Source of the DNA: Dichotomocladium elegans
Taxonomy: Eukaryota > Mucoromycota > Mucoromycetes > Mucorales > Lichtheimiaceae
Length of the DNA stretch: 64,000 nucleotides
Reading direction: 5' to 3'
Assembly: GCA_025716815.1 (NCBI GenBank)
Contig: JAIXMN010000006.1
Coordinates: 1,302,001 to 1,366,000, forward strand
The notes below the pieces were generated by a model. That model worked only from the letters and a program-made list of their open reading frames with translations. It searched no databases and was not told the DNA's origin. Shown in pieces: positions 51,648 through 63,838 of the stretch. The position numbers were made by a program, and so were the translations under genes. Position 1 is the stretch's first letter, and each line of letters opens with the position of its first letter.

Positions 51648-53972
51648 TGGAAATGAAAATAAATCCCCAAGAGGCACATGTGTGGGGTGGCCAGTCAATA
51701 ATGCGAAGAGCTGGCCACGTGGAGTTTCAACTCGGTCTAGTACCCAGTTTGCAATCCCCCCTAAGAACCATGAGAAGAAACGTCTTTTCCTCCTTCCTCT
51801 CGTCCCTCTTCCATTTAGTTACCACGTCGCAAGGGTTTTTTCGGTGGTAAAAGCATCAAAAACCCAAATGACCCCATCGGTCAGCTAAATGAGTTCTATC
51901 TGATGAGAAAATTGAATCATTACAATACAAATCCGTATTTAACATCATCGGGGAACGGTACATCGACTAGTGATATACTCTATGCGAGAGATCGCAAGAA
52001 TAAGATATCATATTCAACAGCATCAGCAATGATGAGTGAAAAGTGGTGAAAGGCCGATACGACCAACCGCTGTATGTACTTCAACCTAATTCATCGCAAC
52101 GAGATTATGGATACTTTTGGAATACGATCGAAACTTGAAGCTATTCCGGCTGTGCTTCAGTCAAGTAATGAAATGCGGGTACGATTGGTCGCTGTATCTA
52201 CACTACAATCTTGATTTATTATAATAATGGGCAGTTGAGAAAGCTCATCTTCCCATGAACTCCAGCCTGATCCTCTCGTCCTAGTTTTCTCATCGGTATG
52301 ATCAGTACAATACTTAATTGTTTTATTGCAACTAACATCCGCTCTTATTTGTAAATTGACGAAGATCCTGAACACCTTCTGCCCCTTCGACCTGCTGTTA
52401 TCTGTCTCCCCCGGCGCGAGGGCACTTTCTTCGCCTCTCTGTTCCGAGGCGACCCAAAATAATTCTTGGGTCCATCGGGGTGCTTATTGAAGGTTAAAGC
52501 GTATAGAGTAGAAAAAGGGTCCAGAATATTTTCTGTTGACTAGTAGATTTCAATGCAACGGATACACAATTTATGCGTTCTTGCGTACGAAGTTTTATTT
52601 TGGCTTTGATTGTCGAACGGTATGGTGAAGAGAGATACGGGGCGCAGCATCGTTCAAAGTTAACGAGCGGCCTCGTGTTGTTCCCAACAGAATTTCCATG
52701 TAACATAAGAAACCTCCTGCCTGATGGTGGGATCGGGGGGGAGCACACCTTGGCTGCAAAGGTGCACCGTATTCAAGGAATTCAATATCCAGGACCCAAC
52801 CTTTTGCTTCTACAGTAGGTGTGCATTTAAGCAAACAATAGATCGAGGTTGTCAATAGCTTTTGATGCGCTCAACACAATGCGTGCTTATTTTAGTTCTG
52901 AGCACTGCTAGCTTATGCCAGGAAATGAAGGTGGAGGACAAAGATGTATTTCCTGGCCAGAGCAGACGTGCTGATTCGCTCAACCCGGGTAGCCATGGCA
53001 TTGCTACTATATGGCACAGTCATATCTAGAGGCAGTCTTGTCTTTTTTTATTTTTGCTTGGGAACACCTTGCGCATGGGCAGTGATAACAGAGCATCTTT
53101 CTCCACAAAAGGAAAGTGTTCCTCGGTCGACCCTGAAATCGCTTTCTTTTTTTGGGGGGAGGAGAGGATGTGGAAAGAGAAAGCCATGAAGGGAATGGAA
53201 TAAAAAATGCTTCTTTTTTGGGGGGTAGATGAGGAGAAGTTGGGGGTCTCGAAAGTGAATGGCGCTGTAAAGTGCAAAGGGTATTTTAGGTATACTATTT
53301 CGTTGTTCATCGAGATAATAAATACGCATTATTGGTCTGTGCAACTGACATTATCGTACGATATTTGACCTTTTTTTTATGTGTGTGTGTGTGTGTGTCG
53401 ATCAGACCGCGCCCTTGACAATTGTCAAGATGACCTGCATGATCAACTAGGAATATTGCTAAATTAGACTCCGGGTGTTCCGTTGTACGGATTACCATAT
53501 TACATGACGTGCATCACCGTCGTCGTCACTCTGCATCTGCATATGCATTCCAACGCCTAGTCCATGGGAATCAAACAAGAACAGAATAGGATGACCAAAC
53601 TCTCCTCCTTCCGTACGAGAGGGGCCGGTCTTTATCTCTAGGTTGCGTATGATGTATCTGTTTATGTACAAATGCGCATATGCATGTGCCCCACAACAGA
53701 TGAGGAACTCTCGCATAAAGCAGTATCTGTGTTTGTTGTTAGAGGATATGCACTGGGGAAGCTGTTTTATTTGCTTTTTTTTTCTTTAGAAGCCGACGGG
53801 TTAGTTAGAGAATGTACAGCATGTTGTTTACACGTAATATGGAACATGGAGAAGTATACATGAAAGAATTTAGCGGTTATATAAATATGTACTTGTAGAG
53901 GTAAAGGGAACAGCAAGGAAGAAGAAACCAAAGTTAGCATGGGTTGCTGTTGGTATTGTAGTATATGGTGCA
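51648..53972. other. Intergenic region
   Basis: No supportable gene. The first 250 bp form the NPRL2 promoter region. Simple sequence includes a (GT)n tract at 53380-53398, a G-run near 52735-52741 and poly-T near 53370 and 53776. Opposed open frames at 52573-52855 have no domain. Confidence 0.45.
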
Positions 53973-54281
53973 CTATATGGGGGAAGTGCGTGCTTTTATC
54001 AGGGAAGCGAGCTGCCGCTGGCTGGGGAGATAAATGTTGTGCGAAGGGATATAAATCCAGCAGCGTGTGCAATAGTCATCTGTGTTTCGAGTTAGGATTC
54101 TACCGCATGTCGAGCATTTTTTGTGACAGGTTGAGCAGAACCAGTCTTTTCCTAATGCTTTGCTGCAAGACCCGCAGTGAATCGCCTCATCGCCATCGTC
54201 GTTTGCATAGTGGTCTGTACTATCGTTATAGCTTTCATAGGTTGCGATGGGTGAAGACGGTGGCGATGGGAGATATTCCAT
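53973..54281 (-). CDS. Small Cys-rich (zinc-ribbon-like) protein, 102 aa
   Basis: Single exon. The centre has four Cys-x2-Cys pairs in 41 residues (CGSC, CSTC, CSTC, CTRC within CGSCSKALGKDWFCSTCHKK and the following stretch). This is enough for two zinc sites, as in LIM-like or DZR double zinc ribbons. The N-terminus is acidic and Ser/Pro-rich (MEYLPSPPSSP), the C-terminus short and basic. Good promoter context: TATAAATA at 54405-54412 (minus strand), then a poly-T/CT-rich leader to the ATG. The family is not recognised; protein-protein or nucleic-acid contacts are only guesses. Confidence 0.7.
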   Translation of the reverse strand: MEYLPSPPSSPIATYESYNDSTDHYANDDGDEAIHCGSCSKALGKDWFCSTCHKKCSTCGRILTRNTDDYCTRCWIYIPSHNIYLPSQRQLASLIKARTSPI

Positions 54282-54404
54282 AGCGGATTGCTTAGCAGTA
54301 GTGTGTGTTGTGGGAGGAGGTGGAGGGCAGCAGCGAGAGGAAGAGGGAGTAAAAAGGATTATGCAAAAAAAAAAAAGAATATTTTTTTCTGCAACGTGGT
54401 TTGA

Positions 54405-54412
54405 TATTTATA
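54405..54412 (-). promoter_or_regulatory. TATA box of the small Cys-rich gene
   Basis: TATAAATA on the minus strand, about 125 bp upstream of the ATG at 54281, followed by a pyrimidine-rich leader. Confidence 0.5.
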
Positions 54413-55980
54413 CATTTTCTCTTTTTCAATGCACGGACATGACGGGCTCAAGGCTGACGTAGGGTCCTGAACAATACACACACGCGCCAAGTTTTCCACT
54501 CCTCTCTCTTTCTCCCCCGGCCGTTGCTTTGTCTTCACGAAAATGCAATCAATGTGACACCGCTTTCAATACAATCTTCCCCCCCACACACACACACGTG
54601 AGGCAAGCTTCTCTTAAACCGCCTCGCACCGTACTCTGCCTCGCACTTTCGGGTCGGTCCCAAAAGGCGCTGGACAAAGTGGCAAAGTGAATGGTTTTAG
54701 AGCCCTTGGGTGAATCGTTTCCAAAATGTTCTGACAGCTCTTCGGATTGGCAACTTCCACACATACAAAAATAAACGGGTGCATATGCCCCGTTTATCCC
54801 CGATTCCACCAAACAAGGTCTTGATACTTCCCACTGTCCTCTGCCCTTCGCACTTGCCAATGCCCGACCTCACTCATCCCCGCGCTTTGACCTATGCATG
54901 TCACACAGTTTCTGAATGTGACTTGCCTGATCTTTATCTCGATCAGTTGCAGCACAGAAGCCGAAACACGTTTTGGGAGGTTCAGCTCCCAAGGTGCGTC
55001 AGTCGGGATATCTCCCGATGATCTTCGCAATGCAGCCAACCTTCACGCTTTAGGCTTTCTTCTCTTGCCTTCTACGCGAGTTAGAATTGCTTGATCGTCC
55101 GTCATTCAACTTGGGGAAAGGGGTCGTCATCGTTAATGCAGCAGTTTACAGTCCTTCTCTCCCGGTCTCCTAGGCATCATGTGTCATTTGAAAATTTGCG
55201 CGCGAGCTTCTGCTGCTGTTGTTGTTGTTGTTGCCGATGCGTCGAAAATAACACAGAGCTGCAGTACCATCTTCCGTATTTAGGTACCCATGAACTTCGG
55301 GATACACAAAATGGTGTAGTCTAACGAATAATACTCTGCATGGTATTGGAGCCCAGCTGCAGTAAACAGCAACGATGGCGGCGCAAAGCCCTGGAAGGAC
55401 ATGGCCCAGTCCTTTTTCTTTGTGAATTGCGAAACCAAGCGCCCTAAGCTGCTAAGCTATACTGACCAGGCCAACCTGTATCCCATTCAACTCTCTGCCG
55501 GGACAGTGATCGCCATGATCTCGGCTTGCATCCCCATCACCACCCAACTCCCAGCCTTCACCCGATCCTAACGTAGCATAAGTCGTCATGAGTTTTCTTC
55601 AAGCGGAACCGAAAGAAGAGAGGGTGGGGGGCGAAGCGCCGCAGCTCATTTTCGGTTTGGGGCGTAATGTAGACCGGACCAATCCGCCTCAACCTTCGAC
55701 CGCCACATTTAGACTTGAATTTGATTTGTTCGAGTCTCCCTCTCCCCTTCGCCAGCCACTCTCGCTTTTGCTATTTTGCCTCAAAACCTACCGCAGCATA
55801 GTAAAAAGCAATAGCCCTATCCGAAATCTCCGGTATGATGCAAAATGTGACGCGCACTTTCCCCATTTCCATGGTATTCTGCGCGGAACCCAAAAAGTAA
55901 AAAAAAAAAGATAGAGAGAACGAACCCTTAACTTCTGCTTTTTTTTTCTTTCCATCAACAAACTAGTTGTTTCTTTAAAA
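54413..55980. other. Intergenic region upstream of MBF1
   Basis: No supportable gene. A (CA)n tract lies at 54587-54600 and a (TGC/TGT)n run at 55212-55233. The frame 55588-55914 starts with ATG but lacks any family match and lies where the MBF1 promoter should be. Confidence 0.45.
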
Positions 55981-56707
55981 ATGTCTGGTAGGTTCTTGAC
56001 AGCATCTGCAAAGCTAAAATGAAGTGGCTATGATTAACATGAGTGTTTTTTTCCCTTTCAGATTGGGATTCCGTTACTGTTATTCGCAAGCGTAATGCCG
56101 AGCGTACCAAGGTCTCTCGCAGCGAGACCGATTTGAACGCTGCTAGAAGAGTAAGAATTTTAAGAACATGAGCGCGAGAGACAATTGTGTTTAATAACGT
56201 ATTCCATCTGTTAGGCCGGTGCAGCTATTGCCACTGAGAAGAAGAGTAAGCACGGCTTTGGTTTTTGAAATCGACTGCGGAGCTTGATGGGGGTGGAGTG
56301 TTAACCTGGATTGGTTTCATTTAGCATTAACAAATGCCGGCCATGCGAACCGAGATCATCAGCGCATTGCCAAGCTGGACCGTGAAAATGATGTTGCTCC
56401 TCCTCCCAAGGTTGACGTTTCTGTCGGTCGTGCCATCTCAAAGGGACGTCAAGATAAGGGTATTACTCAGAAGGATTTGGCGCAGCTGATCAATGAGAAG
56501 CCCCAAGTTGTAAGTCGGGGGAGTTGTAGAGAGAAAAATAGAGAGGGGACTCTTGTTTTAACCGATATCTGAAATCAGGTCAACGAATACGAGTCTGGCA
56601 AGGCCATTCCAAACCAACAGATTTTGGGCAAGCTAGAGCGTGCTTTGGGCATCAAGCTGAGAGGCAAAAACATTGGCGAGCCGCTCACCTTTGGCAAGAA
56701 GAAGTAA
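55981..56707 (+). CDS. MBF1: Multiprotein-bridging factor 1, 146 aa
   Basis: Transcriptional coactivator that bridges bZIP-type activators and TBP, and also suppresses ribosomal frameshifting on stalled ribosomes in yeast. Five exons: 55981-55987 (only 7 coding nt, MS plus one base), 56062-56150, 56215-56245, 56325-56509 and 56579-56707. The N-terminal MBF1 domain reads [20 protein letters not shown]...[16 protein letters not shown]. The C-terminal Cro/C1-type helix-turn-helix covers about 80-135: [40 protein letters not shown] and [14 protein letters not shown]. It ends GKKK. Full family length with no gaps, and splice consensus at every junction. Expected high, constitutive expression fits the pyrimidine-rich leader. 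Confidence 0.97.
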
Positions 56708-57342
56708 ACCTGAAAAAGGAGGTGGGGTGGAAGGAAATAAGACGCTCCGTGCTACTATCTCTTTCCACCTCCTCGGTCTTCTTATCACTTCATTCCTCTT
56801 TATTATTCATTACACCGCCACTTACCAACACCACCAAGCAAAGCAACAACACTCATCGGTCGAATCTTTCAAAGGAGCGGCGTAGAGGGTGGGGAGAGAA
56901 GATTGAATGAGCAGGACCCCTTTGTCTTTAGGTTTAGAAATGTTCAAAGAATATTATAGAAAACAACCTTATACCTTTAGAAATACGCATGGTATTCTTT
57001 AACATTTCGTTCCCGGGAGACATTGACCCTTCCCCGCTCTTTGGAATACGTAAAGACCGACTTTTGTACATTCATTGGCCTTTTTTAAAATCCAAAATGA
57101 CGCCCTGAATCAGCGCCATCGCTTGCAGAGCACCTCTGTATCCATGATTGCCTATCATATGTATCAGTTTTAGGCGAGGAGAGAGATAACAGCGTGTGGA
57201 AAGCTTTAATGCAGCGTCCTGCCCGCGGGGCAAGTGCCTGGAGACTTTTCGGACGCGGGATGAACGGCAGCGGAGTTCAGTGTCCGTTACTTACCAGTGT
57301 CGTCTGTAAGCCAAGTGCAGGTGCATACTCTTTTTTCTTCCC
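56708..57342. other. Intergenic region between MBF1 and LRR genes
   Basis: MBF1 3' flank and the promoter of the LRR gene. No further gene visible. Confidence 0.5.
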
Positions 57343-58600
57343 ATGGCCCATTTCATCACAACGACACTACCAGACCTTGGACTCCCTACACCTCAGAACT
57401 CGCAAGAGCAAACGCAATTCGAAAACCATGTCGAAGACTTTGATGATGCCATGGTCCTTACCACCACCTCCTCCTCTTCGGCTGTCATCAGTTCTCCCTT
57501 TGACAATGTCGAATGGCCCGACACAGACGTTTCTGAAGACGATGATTACCTCCCGCAGCAATGTCATCATATTCCTTCTTTTCCTTGGCGGTATTTGGCG
57601 GTTGCTGAGAAGAACGATATCCTGATTCAAGAGCGCAAACGCACTCGCGTTGAGCTGCCGCCCGAGCGGTGCATGAATGTTGACGTACCTGCTGTGGATG
57701 AACGTGTACGACGGGCAATTGATTCGGCGGTGGATAATGGTGAAGATTATGTTGATCTCAGGTGAATAGCGAGCAAGGGAGTATATGTGTGTGTTTGTGC
57801 ATTTTATTGATAATAGGATGGGATTCGATTTAGTCACTTGAGCTTGAGGGATATACCGGAGGAAATCACCGAGCTGCAATACGTCACTGTGCTGCGCAAG
57901 GACATGATCAAAAGCACCTCGCTGAAATTATTCCTATACGGCAACGCTCTTTCTCGGCTGTCCCCCTGTCTCTTTGTACTAAAGAATCTCTCTGTTCTAA
58001 GTCTTCGTAAAGCATCGTCCTTCTCCCCAATCCATCCGCGTGCATGAGTAACACATAGTTCTCATCGATAGGCCATAATCAGCTCACAGAAATACCTCCT
58101 GAAATCGGGCTCTTACAAAACCTCGTTGAAATCTCAGTGGGTAACAACCAACTGGTAGGGCGCTTGACTTACGACTGTAGGCTGCTTATGCCGTGTTCAC
58201 CGACTAAACAGAATAATGCATTAAGGAGTATCTTCCGTCCGAACTTGTCGAACTTCCGCGGCTTACGACTCTCTGTATATCCCCAAACCCTTTTCGTCGG
58301 TCCCAATCCTTGGAAGGGAGAGCACGTGATGTGATTGCTTCCATCCCTAGTCTTGTCGAGATCACGAGCCGTCAACTGTTGGCTATTCATACACCGACGA
58401 GCGACATTCTTCGCTGCATGCCCTATGATCTTCAGGATAGACTCCGGTCCGTTTCGCCCATGAACATATGTTACACCTGTCGACAGCGATTTTATATCCC
58501 AAGCGCACAAGAAATGGTCTGGCGCGAAGTCTTTGGCGTTCATAATGTTCCTATTCTCTACCGGTTCTGCTCAAGAAAATGTTGTGACGCACGTCAGTAA
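57343..58600 (+). CDS. Leucine-rich-repeat protein, 349 aa
   Basis: Four exons: 57343-57761, 57834-58006, 58072-58154 and 58226-58600. The N-terminal 130 residues are acidic and Ser-rich. From about 135 to 245 come LRRs of the SDS22/Ras-suppressor type: LSLRDIPEEITELQYV, LKLFLYGNALSRLSPCLFVLKNLSVLSLRHNQLTEIPPEIGLLQNLVEISVGNNQL and YLPSELVELPRLTTLCIS. The C-terminal ~100 residues contain two Cys pairs (CYTC and CSRKCC) that may bind zinc, around a Trp-containing helix. Fungal LRR proteins with this C-terminal Cys module are known but not functionally assigned. The final exon could continue past 58600 through a GT donor, but nothing downstream matches. Confidence 0.82.
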
Positions 58601-60006
58601 TATATATACCCAGCCCGACGCCTTTATGCATCGTCCTGGTCTTTTTTTACGGTTTCCCTTTCCTGTAAGTGTACAGTTTTTCTTTTTAACCGATAATGCT
58701 CGACCAATGTATTTGGTGGTGAAATGACGATCTTCCTCTTCTTGAATTTTTACCTACATAGACGAACCCACTTGTTGCGTGATCCTCGTCTTTCGCAACA
58801 CGTTTGCTGGCTGGTCTATATGGAGTTTTATTTTCTCATTGGCCAGCTTTCTTGTGTCGTAGAATCCCCTTGGCGATTGAGACATTGCGCAGAGCGATAT
58901 GCTATCATTCCCATGGTGAGGGTCTCGTTACCCTGCGTTTCAAAGGACGGATGCTGTTTAAACGGATTCGGACCATATAATAAGCCTGTTCATGCAGACC
59001 TCTCCTCATTCATCACACTCCTCCCTTCGTCTGATTTCTTATATAGAAATCATCTCACTCTACTCCTGTACATGGAAACTCTTCTCTTGTCAGTATCATG
59101 GACAGCTCACTTCTCGGGTCCCTGAATATCCCCGCAAAAGCTACAGTATGACTCCTCAGGGACAAGTGTATTGGCTGTGACGGTGGTTTTATATGTGGTT
59201 CTGTCTTATTCAATGCGCTCTAGTGGGCGAGGAGTATATATTCAGATGCTCTAACGAGGTTATTACTTATTGCAGCGGACGGATGGACAGAACGATCTTT
59301 GGGAATGCGGGAAATACAAAAGGTGTTTCGGAGAAACGAACAAGAACGGAGGAGAGTGTTCATCCCGCCACGCATCTTCAAAGGGAAGCACGCGTCCCAC
59401 TTGTGCAACCCTGTTTTTTTTTTTTTGTCCGTTCCCCAAGGGGGGTTTGAAACTCTTGTAAGTTCAGAAAGCGCTTGTTCCCGCCAGTCCGTTGCTCTTG
59501 TGCAACGAGGTATGCAGAAAAGGCACCATTGAGGTCGCACAGTCCGTACCAGTTTGCCGGAGTCAATAAACTATTTAGATTCACTATTGCAAGAGGTCCT
59601 ATATGATGATGAGAGGGTTAGAACACTGACGGTGCCCATGGGAAATCTGCTGCATGTTTTGCGGGTGCTCTTTACGCTTCGAGCAAACCAGGACTTTCCC
59701 ATTCAGGAAAAAAAAATATTCTACAGACTTGGGGTGCCATCCAGGCACAAACGTAATTCATTGCCACGGTTGCACAATCATGTTTCCTCCCAAAAGAAGC
59801 AAAGCACCGGAGAACAAACCAAGCATTTACATAAAAGAGCCTAAACGGCGTGGGTTGTTGAAAAATGAGGCCAAATGGAAGAGAGACTTAGTTCGTATCT
59901 CCCCTCTGGGATTCCCTCGCTTATAAATTAAGACAGATATCGACTTCCCCAACCGCCGCTACCCCATCTTTTCTTTTTCTCTTTCTCTCTCTTTCTATCA
60001 TTAACA
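58601..60006. other. Intergenic region
   Basis: No supportable gene. Overlapping frames at 58724-59125 and 59193-59926 are not joined by splice sites and show no domain. The last 90 bp contain TATAAATTA (59922-59930) and a strong CT-rich leader for the next gene. Confidence 0.5.
59922..59930 (+). promoter_or_regulatory. TATA box of the pathogen-related-like gene
   Basis: TATAAATTA lies about 80 bp before the ATG at 60007. The intervening leader is almost entirely C/T. Confidence 0.6.
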
Positions 60007-61229
60007 ATGGCCAGCCTTCCCGATTTTATGACCGACCCCAACGCGGTGCTTAATGACAAGGACCACGAGTGGCGCTACAACCGTGTGCCCGACTACAAGA
60101 AGGTGAACGAGGCCTTTGAGAAGGGTATATAAATATATCTATAAATATTACACCATATTGTATTCTTATCTATCGACATCCCTACTTACCTATCGCTCGC
60201 CTACGTTCAGAGAAGACAGTCGAGCACGAAGAAGGTTCGCTTGGCTGGCTTGTCTCCAACTTGGTGAAGGTAAATCATAAAAAGTGGAAGAGCGTGTATC
60301 TCTCCTCTTTTTTTTTTTCTGGCTGACACGTTGTTGCTGCCTTTCTTTTTTTATTATTTCGTGATAGAACTGGGAGAAGGAAATGTCCTACAAGCTCCGC
60401 GCCGACCAGATCCGTACCATCAACCACGAGAAGTACCGATTCAGCGTCAACGGCGGTGAATGGAACAGTGTTGAAAATATGCTCAAGGTGAGAGATCTGC
60501 TGCATTTTTTTTTGGGGGGGTGATATCTCGGTTGTTTTGTGAAAGGAAACCGGGGTTAAAGGAGAAAGCAACGCGCGAAGAGGATGGATGGGGGAAGGGA
60601 GAGGAAGTTTACTTACCCAATGAATGGCTAAATAAACCTTTTAATCGAAAAGATCGGCACGTACAATGCCCTGATTGGTGATACCGAGTTGTACAAGGCC
60701 AGCGAAGCTGATTTTAGCGAATCTCACAAGCTCTTCAAGCGGTGCATGCGCACCTTCTCCTGGGAGGTTCTCCAGGTCTACAGCGGTCCTCCCGTTGTGG
60801 CCTTCAAGTGGCGGTAAGTTAGGATCATTGCGGCTTATTGCACATGCGCGTGTGTGAAGAATGGGTCATTCATATCCGGGTGTCTCCCTGCCTTCAGCCA
60901 TTGGGGAACCATGGTCGGCGACTTGTCGGTCAAGCTAGGCAATGGCGAGAAGCTCGAGGCCCATGCTACGAACGAGGTCGTCGAGACCTTTGGTGTTACT
61001 GTTGCTAAGGTCAACGACAAGTTCCAGATCGAAGATGTATGTGAAATGGAGTGGGTGGGTGGATGCAAAAGTCTCACGGCGCAATATTGATCATCTCGTA
61101 CTACCCTCTTAGCTTGAGACCTTCTACGATCCTGCGCAGTTGATGCGCCAGTTGGCTAAGAACCGCAAGGATGGTAGTAGCAAGCCCGAGGACAGCAACG
61201 CTCCCAAGTGCCCCTTTGCTCCCAAATAA
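60007..61229 (+). CDS. Pathogen-related-protein-like (NTF2/SnoaL-fold) protein, 237 aa
   Basis: Six exons: 60007-60124, 60211-60269, 60368-60487, 60653-60813, 60898-61036 and 61113-61229. The order of conserved blocks follows the plant 'pathogen-related protein' family, whose core is an NTF2/SnoaL-like cone: WRYNRVPDYKKVNEAFEKEK, EEGSLGWLVSNLVKNWEKEM, YNALIGDTELY, VLQVYSGPPVVAFKWRHWGTM, VETFGVTVAKVNDKFQIEDLETFYDPAQLM. There is no signal peptide, so it is cytosolic. The plant family is named for its induction by pathogens, and its biochemical activity is unknown; nothing here indicates a ligand. The C-terminus (NAPKCPFAPK) is a short Cys/Pro extension. A strong TATA box and leader suggest high expression. 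Confidence 0.85.
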
Positions 61230-61385
61230 TCAACACAAAAGTTTTTCACCGCGAGACAATGTTTCAAATAATATTGGTTAAGGCTGGGCCAAACCTTTAT
61301 CTTTTTGCGACTACTGCCTTATATATTGATGCTATTGTTCATCGTCAATAATCTATATATATGTATATATATATTCTATTGGAAA
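61230..61385. terminator. Shared 3' region of two convergent genes
   Basis: Only 156 bp separate the stop codons of the pathogen-related-like gene and the minus-strand membrane protein. AT-rich, with a (TA)n-like tract near 61350-61375 suited to 3'-end formation. Exact polyadenylation sites cannot be read. Confidence 0.4.
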
Positions 61386-63838
61386 TTATTTCAGGGACTT
61401 GAGGTATTGATCGCGTTCCTGTTGCGCAGGCGTCTTTGTGTCGCTGGTAGGCGTAGATATACCGTTCTGGATCATGCATGGGATGGAACTGCGCTGCTGA
61501 ATTTTCTTGTCCTGGGAGAACTCGCCTTGTTGGGAATGTATTGTCTGCTGGGACGACTTGGGGTGTAGCTGCTTTTGACGAAGCTGAAGAGGGTTTGTTC
61601 TTCCGGGATAGTCGTCCGCAGGGATCATTGTATTGGCTGTTGAGGACGAAAACGAGGCGGTCGGTATGGGTGCATCTTGCAGAGATGCCGAATGCTCCTC
61701 GGGGCGGGTGCGCATTGGCGCTCGCTTTGACAGAGATACAAGGCCTCCGCTGCTCTTGTTATTGTCATGGCCACTACTGCTACTACTACTGCTACTGCTA
61801 CTGCTATTGCTATTGCTACTGCTACTACTACTGCTGCTACTACTACTACTGCTGCTGCTGCTGTTGTTGTTGTTGTTGCTGTTGTTGGCATTGGCAAGCT
61901 TTTGAAACAATGGTATGAGGCACAAGCACAAATCCAAATATAATGAGTAATAGTCTTACTTACTTCGGATGGGGATTCTAGCGGTGAGGATGATACTGAA
62001 CCGTTGCTACCGTTTTTGGGTGCATTCAATGTTTGCGGTTCGTTCGAGGATGGCGGGTGGGCAGTAACGGCATTCCCAACACAAGACGACGAGGAGAGCG
62101 TCAGGGATTGTTCACTATCGCTATTTCTCAGATAAGTTTCTTTTTGCCACCAGTTGATAATATCCTGCACGCTTCCTGTCCGCGGCAGCAGATCCCAGGT
62201 CGTCGCATGTGCTATTTCCGGTGGTACGGATGCATCAGTCCGGTAGGGCGCTTTTTGATTTTGGATATATGCTGCTGTTGTAAGAGGTAGACGATCACCA
62301 TCATCATCGTCGTCCAACTGGCACTTGGATGCGATCACCGATCCGTTCATCTCATCACCTGTTGCTAGTTCCCCGATTGTCTCTTGGACAGCCAAATATT
62401 TCTGCGTCTCGGATGGACGTCGGCAGGTGGTGGTGGGGGTAGTGCTTGCAGTGGTCGGTATCCTTGGCGTCGACGATGCCATTTGAGGCATTGAAATGAG
62501 CATCTCGGCAGCTGTCGCATTGACTGGTTTTCTCGACATGATGCTCGATGTTACGGATGATTTCTGCGCCTCGTGACTTGATCCGGTCGATATGCAGGGA
62601 GCATGTTCAGATGCCCGGGAAGGGAACGGTGTGGGATTCGTCGCCGTTGCTGATGTTGAATCTTTGGTGAGGTCCACGGTATTCATTATTCGTTTGTCCG
62701 CTCGATATTTTGTTCGAACAGAGGCAGATCGGATAAGATGATGGGCAACTAGCTCGGCCGATCGCTCCTCCAGCCGTTCTTCGTCGGGCTTCCGGGTGAG
62801 AGGATGCACTGGGCATGTCGATCGAAGTTGCGGACCTGATGCAGCAGGAGCGTTTGGCTTTGTCGCGTTCGCAGCCGCATCTGGAGCATTGTCGGTTGTT
62901 GTTTTTTCAGCTGTGGAAAGAGGTGGGTACGACTCGGCGTTGGTCGCTCCTTGGCACTCGACCTTCGTGTCCGGCTGGGGTCTTGCTTCAGATCTCTTTT
63001 TCATCGAGATCGATCTCCTTGGCGGCGTTTCGGACGACGTTGCTGTTGCTGCTGCGGTAGCAAAGGCAACGTCCTGGAGCGGTACTCTTTTGGGCGAGTC
63101 TCTGGTACTGCTTGTGAGTCGTAGTGATTGACAGAATGTATTCTTCAACGTGGCTGCCACGCCCGTCCGTTTGCTGGTGCTGTTCGCACGCGCAGGGTTC
63201 TGATAATCCCCGCTCTGCAAGAACTTTAAAAAGAGCGATTCGTCACCAGTGCCCAGCTCGAGCTTGTCCGCAAAAAGATACGTGGATTGGGGAGGCATCG
63301 GAAGAGAGATATCAACGGTTGACAAGGGCGTGGGTGCTTGTCCCCAGGAATGACATTTCTGTTGGCCTTCTGCCGCAAGGACGGTGGAATTGGATCCGAA
63401 CATGGAGTCATCCTGTCCAAACGGAATTTTTTCGGTCACGACGCTACTAGGTGATGCACGTGGAGGACGGCTGCTTCTCGATGACGACGAGAATCGATTC
63501 CGATGGCGCCGTTTCCAGAAACAGAATGAGACAAAGATAACAATAGCCGAGATACTAGCCACAGTAACAGCAATGACCGGTACTGGAAGATCAGTCCCTG
63601 GCGTAGAGCTGTCAACTGAGCGCATAGACTAGAACAATCAGTCGCAAGCAAGTGCGTGGATGGGATGGAAGGGTATGCGAGCGTGCAAACGTGCATCGAT
63701 GCCTGTGCACCTTATCTTACCTGGTGTTTCGATTGCGTTACTAGTTGTTCCATCGCTCTGTGCTACGGTTTCGGGAATATATAATTCCACAATCCAGAGT
63801 AGCAGCAGACCGAGATGATAGTGGTGGAAGACCACCAT
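61386..63838 (-). CDS. Single-pass membrane protein with long poly-Ser cytoplasmic tail, 760 aa
   Basis: Three exons: 63721-63838, 61964-63615 and 61386-61898. A signal peptide (about 1-27; LGLLLLWIVELYIPETVAQ) is followed by a short Ser/Thr-rich outer segment. Then comes one transmembrane helix (about 50-72; PVIAVTVASISAIVIFVSFCFW) with a basic stop (KRRHRNR) and about 680 cytoplasmic residues rich in Ser, Thr, Pro and Ala. This type I layout resembles fungal wall-stress sensors (Wsc/Mid2-like), but no WSC domain is present and the outer part is very short. A run of Ser/Asn from about 598 to 630 is encoded by mixed AGC/AGT/AAC codons. Conserved-looking short blocks in the tail (ATTWDLLPRTGSVQDIINWW) may be docking sites. 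The first intron acceptor was chosen by phase. Function unknown. Confidence 0.78.
61770..61890 (-). repeat. Trinucleotide tract encoding poly-Ser/Asn
   Basis: On the plus strand the tract is built of CTG, CTA, TTG and TGT triplets; on the coding minus strand these read as AGC/AGT/AAT/AAC codons. It produces long artefactual Leu, Cys/Tyr and Ala/Val frames on other strands and frames. Confidence 0.9.

Noticed and set aside
61478..61918. Plus-strand frames encoding poly-Leu and poly-Cys/Tyr proteins
   Set aside because: They are the complement of the Ser/Asn codon tract in the real minus-strand gene and have no other support.
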